Part shown: piece after piece, positions 6,374 through 7,882 of the stretch | Layout: the number at the start of each line of letters is the position of its first letter | Numbering within the stretch: the first letter of the stretch is position 1 | From: an uncultured Beijerinckiaceae bacterium | GTDB lineage: Bacteria > Pseudomonadota > Alphaproteobacteria > Rhizobiales > Beijerinckiaceae | Direction: 5' to 3' | DNA: 7,882 nt | Assembly (NCBI GenBank): GCA_937863205.1 | Contig: CALMGA010000293.1 | Location: 15,910 to 23,791, forward strand | The notes under the pieces: generated by a model | The model's database searches: none | Told to the model about the DNA's origin: nothing | Seen by the model: only the letters and a program-made list of their open reading frames with translations | Program-made: the position numbers and the translations under genes

Positions 6374-7023
6374 GCGCGCCTTTAGTCGTGGCACCCGCGC
6401 TCGACCCGTTCTACCCCATCCTCGACTCGGCCGACTGGATCGAACGGCTGCTGCCGCACGGCATCCGGCTGGTGCAACTGCGGGTCAAGGAGCAGCCGCC
6501 AGCGGTCGTCCACAGCGAAATCGCCAGGGCCAAGCGGCTCTGCGACCTCGCCGGGGCGACCCTCGTCGTCAACGACCACTGGCGCGCGGCGATCGAGCTT
6601 GGCTGCGGCACCGTTCACCTCGGCCAGGAGGACCTCGACCGCGCCGACGTGCCGGCGCTGCGCCGCGCCGGCCTCGCCCTCGGCATCTCCACCCACGACG
6701 AGGCGGAGCTGACGCGGGCGCTCACCTTCGCGCCGGACTACGTCGCGCTGGGGCCGGTCTATTTCACCCGGCTGAAGGCGATGCGCTTCGCGCCGCAGGG
6801 GCTGGAACGCCTCGGCATATGGAAGCGCCGGATCGGCGACGTGCCGCTGGTCGGCATCGGCGGGATCAGCCTGGAGCGGGCCCGCGGCGTGCTGGAGGCC
6901 GGGGCCGACGCCGTCTCGGTGGTCACCGACATCACCCTCGATCCCGACCCCGAGGCGCGGACCCGCGCCTGGGTCAGGCAGACCCGTTCGGCACCCGCCC
7001 CCGTTCCTGCGACACGGGAGTAG
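6370..7023 (+). CDS. thiE: Thiamine-phosphate synthase ThiE
   Basis: A 217-residue TIM-barrel enzyme that couples HMP diphosphate to thiazole phosphate to give thiamin phosphate. Visible motifs: QLRVK (36-40) with the diphosphate-contacting R38/K40, [13 protein letters not shown] (66-78), TVHLGQEDL (81-89), [10 protein letters not shown] (105-114), [13 protein letters not shown] (126-138) and VGIGGI (161-166). The GPxxxT segment keeps the first threonine (T133), but the second threonine of the common TxTK version is Leu; as I recall, rhizobial ThiE proteins share this form. The start is taken as TTG 6370, overlapping the thiG stop (TTGA); GTG 6388 is an alternative, and the ribosome-binding site is weak, so it probably depends on coupling from thiG. 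The Pro/Ala/Arg-rich tail (about 205-217) looks unstructured. Confidence 0.94.
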   Translation: MSAPLVVAPALDPFYPILDSADWIERLLPHGIRLVQLRVKEQPPAVVHSEIARAKRLCDLAGATLVVNDHWRAAIELGCGTVHLGQEDLDRADVPALRRAGLALGISTHDEAELTRALTFAPDYVALGPVYFTRLKAMRFAPQGLERLGIWKRRIGDVPLVGIGGISLERARGVLEAGADAVSVVTDITLDPDPEARTRAWVRQTRSAPAPVPATRE

Positions 7024-7030
7024 GCCGCCC

Positions 7031-7059
7031 TTCACAACGGCCAATGGTGAAGCTATAGG
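7031..7059 (+). promoter_or_regulatory. Candidate sigma70-type promoter of the HNH gene
   Basis: TTCACA (7031-7036, five of six to TTGACA) and TATAGG (7054-7059, four of six to TATAAT) are separated by exactly 17 bp in the 88-base gap after thiE. This is the best promoter-like pair in the window. A dyad, CTTCAC (7030-7035) / GTGAAG (7047-7052), covers the -35 box and spacer and could be an operator. Transcription would start near 7066, leaving a leader of about 46 bases. The leader contains a perfect hairpin TTCGCG (7081-7086) / CGCGAA (7093-7098) directly before the Shine-Dalgarno. Confidence 0.45.
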
Positions 7060-7111
7060 AAAGGCGCGCGATGCCCGGGTTTCGCGGGGTGACGCGAAGT
7101 GAGGTGCCGGG

Positions 7112-7681
7112 TTGACGGTTCACTTCCAGCCAACTGTGTCGCCGGAAGCCTGCCCGGCGCTGGTGCTCAACGCCGATTTCCGGCCGTTGAGCTATTATCC
7201 CCTGTCGCTGTGGGGCTGGCAGGACGCGATCAAGGCGGTCTTCCTCGACCGGGTCAACATCGTCTCGAACTACGACCGCTACGTGCGCTCGCCGACCTTC
7301 GAGATGCAGCTGCCCTCCGTGGTGTCGCTGAAAACCTACATCCGGCCCTCGCGGCACCCGGCCTTCACCCGCTTCAACGTGTTCCTGCGCGACCGCTTCA
7401 CCTGCCAATACTGCGGCGGGCGCGACGACCTCACCTTCGACCACGTCGTGCCCCGCTCCAAGGGCGGCACCACGACCTGGGAAAACGTCGTCGCCGCCTG
7501 CTCGCCATGCAACCTGCGCAAGGGCGACAAGCTTCCGCGCGACGCCGACATGTATCCGGCCTCCAAACCCTTCCAGCCCTCGATCAACGACCTGCACTCC
7601 AACGGCCGCGCCTTTCCGCCGAACTACCTGCACGAAAGCTGGATGGACTACTTGTATTGGGACACGGAGCTGGAGCCGTAG
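7112..7681 (+). CDS. HNH endonuclease family protein, conserved in alphaproteobacteria
   Basis: A 189-residue protein with a C-terminal HNH (McrA-like, zinc-binding) nuclease module. The zinc ligands are C98/C101 (CQYC) and C130/C133 (CSPC). The catalytic core has D110-H111 in TFDHVVPRSKGG, N125 in TWENVVAAC, and N134 in CNLRKGD. The conserved N-terminal half (ALVLNADFRPLSYYPLSLW, 17-35) and the ending FPPNYLHESWMDYLYWDTEL (168-187) are, from memory, almost invariant in alphaproteobacterial homologues, which points to vertical inheritance and a cellular role rather than a mobile or restriction element. Biological function is unknown to me. The start is TTG 7112, backed by a strong GAGGTG Shine-Dalgarno (7101-7106) five bases upstream; no ATG is near the conserved N-terminus. 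Its own promoter separates it from the thi operon. Confidence 0.92.
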   Translation: MTVHFQPTVSPEACPALVLNADFRPLSYYPLSLWGWQDAIKAVFLDRVNIVSNYDRYVRSPTFEMQLPSVVSLKTYIRPSRHPAFTRFNVFLRDRFTCQYCGGRDDLTFDHVVPRSKGGTTTWENVVAACSPCNLRKGDKLPRDADMYPASKPFQPSINDLHSNGRAFPPNYLHESWMDYLYWDTELEP

Positions 7682-7690
7682 GCGGCGTCA

Positions 7691-7828
7691 ATGAGCGAAG
7701 CGCATGTCGCGCACCGCAAAAGACTGTCATTTACGCCAGAAGAGCGTAACGCTACGGCAAAAATTGTAACGCGCCTTCCGGTAGAAAGGCGCTTTGCCAA
7801 CCCGCGCCGACGGCAGGCGCTGATCTAA
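7691..7828 (+). CDS. Possible small basic protein (45 residues), doubtful
   Basis: ATG at 7691, with AGGCGG about seven bases upstream, opens a 45-codon frame ending in TAA at 7826-7828. The peptide (MSEAHVAHRKRLSFTPEERN at its start) is Arg-rich, with a basic tail FANPRRRQALI. I recognise no family. It begins nine bases after the HNH stop. Against it: third codon positions are much less GC-rich than in neighbouring genes (AGA, TTT, GTA, AAA, ATT codons appear), a stem-loop lies inside the frame, and an opposite-strand frame covers most of the same bases. It could be a real small gene or chance. Confidence 0.25.
   Translation: MSEAHVAHRKRLSFTPEERNATAKIVTRLPVERRFANPRRRQALI
7771..7795 (+). terminator. 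Stem-loop, possible terminator after the HNH gene
   Basis: GCGCCTT (7771-7777) and AAGGCGC (7786-7792) form a perfect 7-bp stem with an eight-base loop, followed by TTT only. An outer pair GGCAAA (7756-7761) / TTTGCC (7793-7798) could extend it across a nine-base bulge. On the minus strand the stem is followed by a short T-rich stretch (ATTTTTG), so it might act in that direction instead. The weak T-tract keeps confidence low. Confidence 0.35.
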
Positions 7829-7882
7829 GGCAGCGTCGATAATTAGCTGAAACGCGTAGGCGGGATTTGTGGTGATTCCCTT

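Larger units (their letters stand above)
7682..7882. other. Less GC-rich tail region without a convincing gene
   Basis: The last 201 bases are visibly less GC-rich than the rest. They hold the doubtful 45-residue frame, the stem-loop, a direct repeat GTAACGC (7746-7752 and 7766-7772, 20-bp period) and GATAAT at 7838-7843 without a fitting -35. On the minus strand a frame is open from the window edge to a TGA at 7727-7729 (51 residues); it could be the end of a gene outside the window, but its codon use is also unlike the neighbours. No RNA gene was recognised. Confidence 0.4.

Noticed and set aside
7030..7052. CTTCAC/GTGAAG hairpin as thiE terminator
   Set aside because: No T-run follows and the left arm coincides with a good -35 box, so a promoter or operator reading is preferred.
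1..7882. Mobile element, CRISPR array, tRNA or phage-like island
   Set aside because: No transposase or integrase, terminal repeats, spaced identical repeats or tRNA-like cloverleaf were seen. The HNH gene is a conserved chromosomal type, not an intron or phage remnant.

Overview
The window is a compact, very GC-rich (about 70% by eye) bacterial chromosome segment. Gene content and protein style point to an alphaproteobacterium, probably of the Hyphomicrobiales/Rhizobiales: a thiO-thiS-thiG-thiE block behind a TPP (THI-box) riboswitch, a short alphaproteobacterial-type ThiE, and the highly conserved ~189-residue HNH nuclease that I recall from many alphaproteobacterial chromosomes. The genus cannot be fixed from sequence alone. 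I see no mobile element, tRNA, rRNA or CRISPR array.

Left part (8-3304, minus strand). Three genes read right to left as one likely operon: an MFS transporter of the metabolite:H+ symporter (MHS) type, a LysR-type regulator whose TTG start overlaps the transporter stop by four bases, and, 17 bases further on, a membrane protein with four predicted TM helices, a long coiled coil and a C-terminal double zinc ribbon. A 127-bp divergent region (3305-3431) separates this operon from a plus-strand sulfite-oxidase-like molybdopterin protein (3432-4091). It contains a perfect 10-bp inverted repeat that is a candidate operator.

Middle part (4092-7023, plus strand). A candidate promoter leads directly into a TPP riboswitch (about 4180-4300) with an extra stem. 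An 88-base expression platform has hand-drawn alternative hairpins and a 7-codon mini-ORF that ends on the thiO GTG start. thiO, thiS, thiG and thiE follow with overlaps or near-zero spacing. Together they make the thiazole half of thiamin (ThiO makes the glycine imine, ThiS carries sulfur, ThiG closes the ring) and join it to the pyrimidine half (ThiE). thiC and thiD are not in the window.

Right part (7024-7882). A conserved chromosomal HNH nuclease gene has its own good-looking promoter and a strong Shine-Dalgarno before a TTG start. The last 200 bases are less GC-rich than the rest. They hold a stem-loop, a 20-bp-spaced direct repeat and two weak, mutually overlapping small open frames; none is convincing as a gene.

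Overall this looks like ordinary core/housekeeping chromosome. The points most worth a second look are the riboswitch expression platform with its mini-ORF, the inverted repeat in the divergent promoter region, the zinc-ribbon/coiled-coil membrane protein, and the conserved HNH nuclease of unknown role. No wholly new system is evident.
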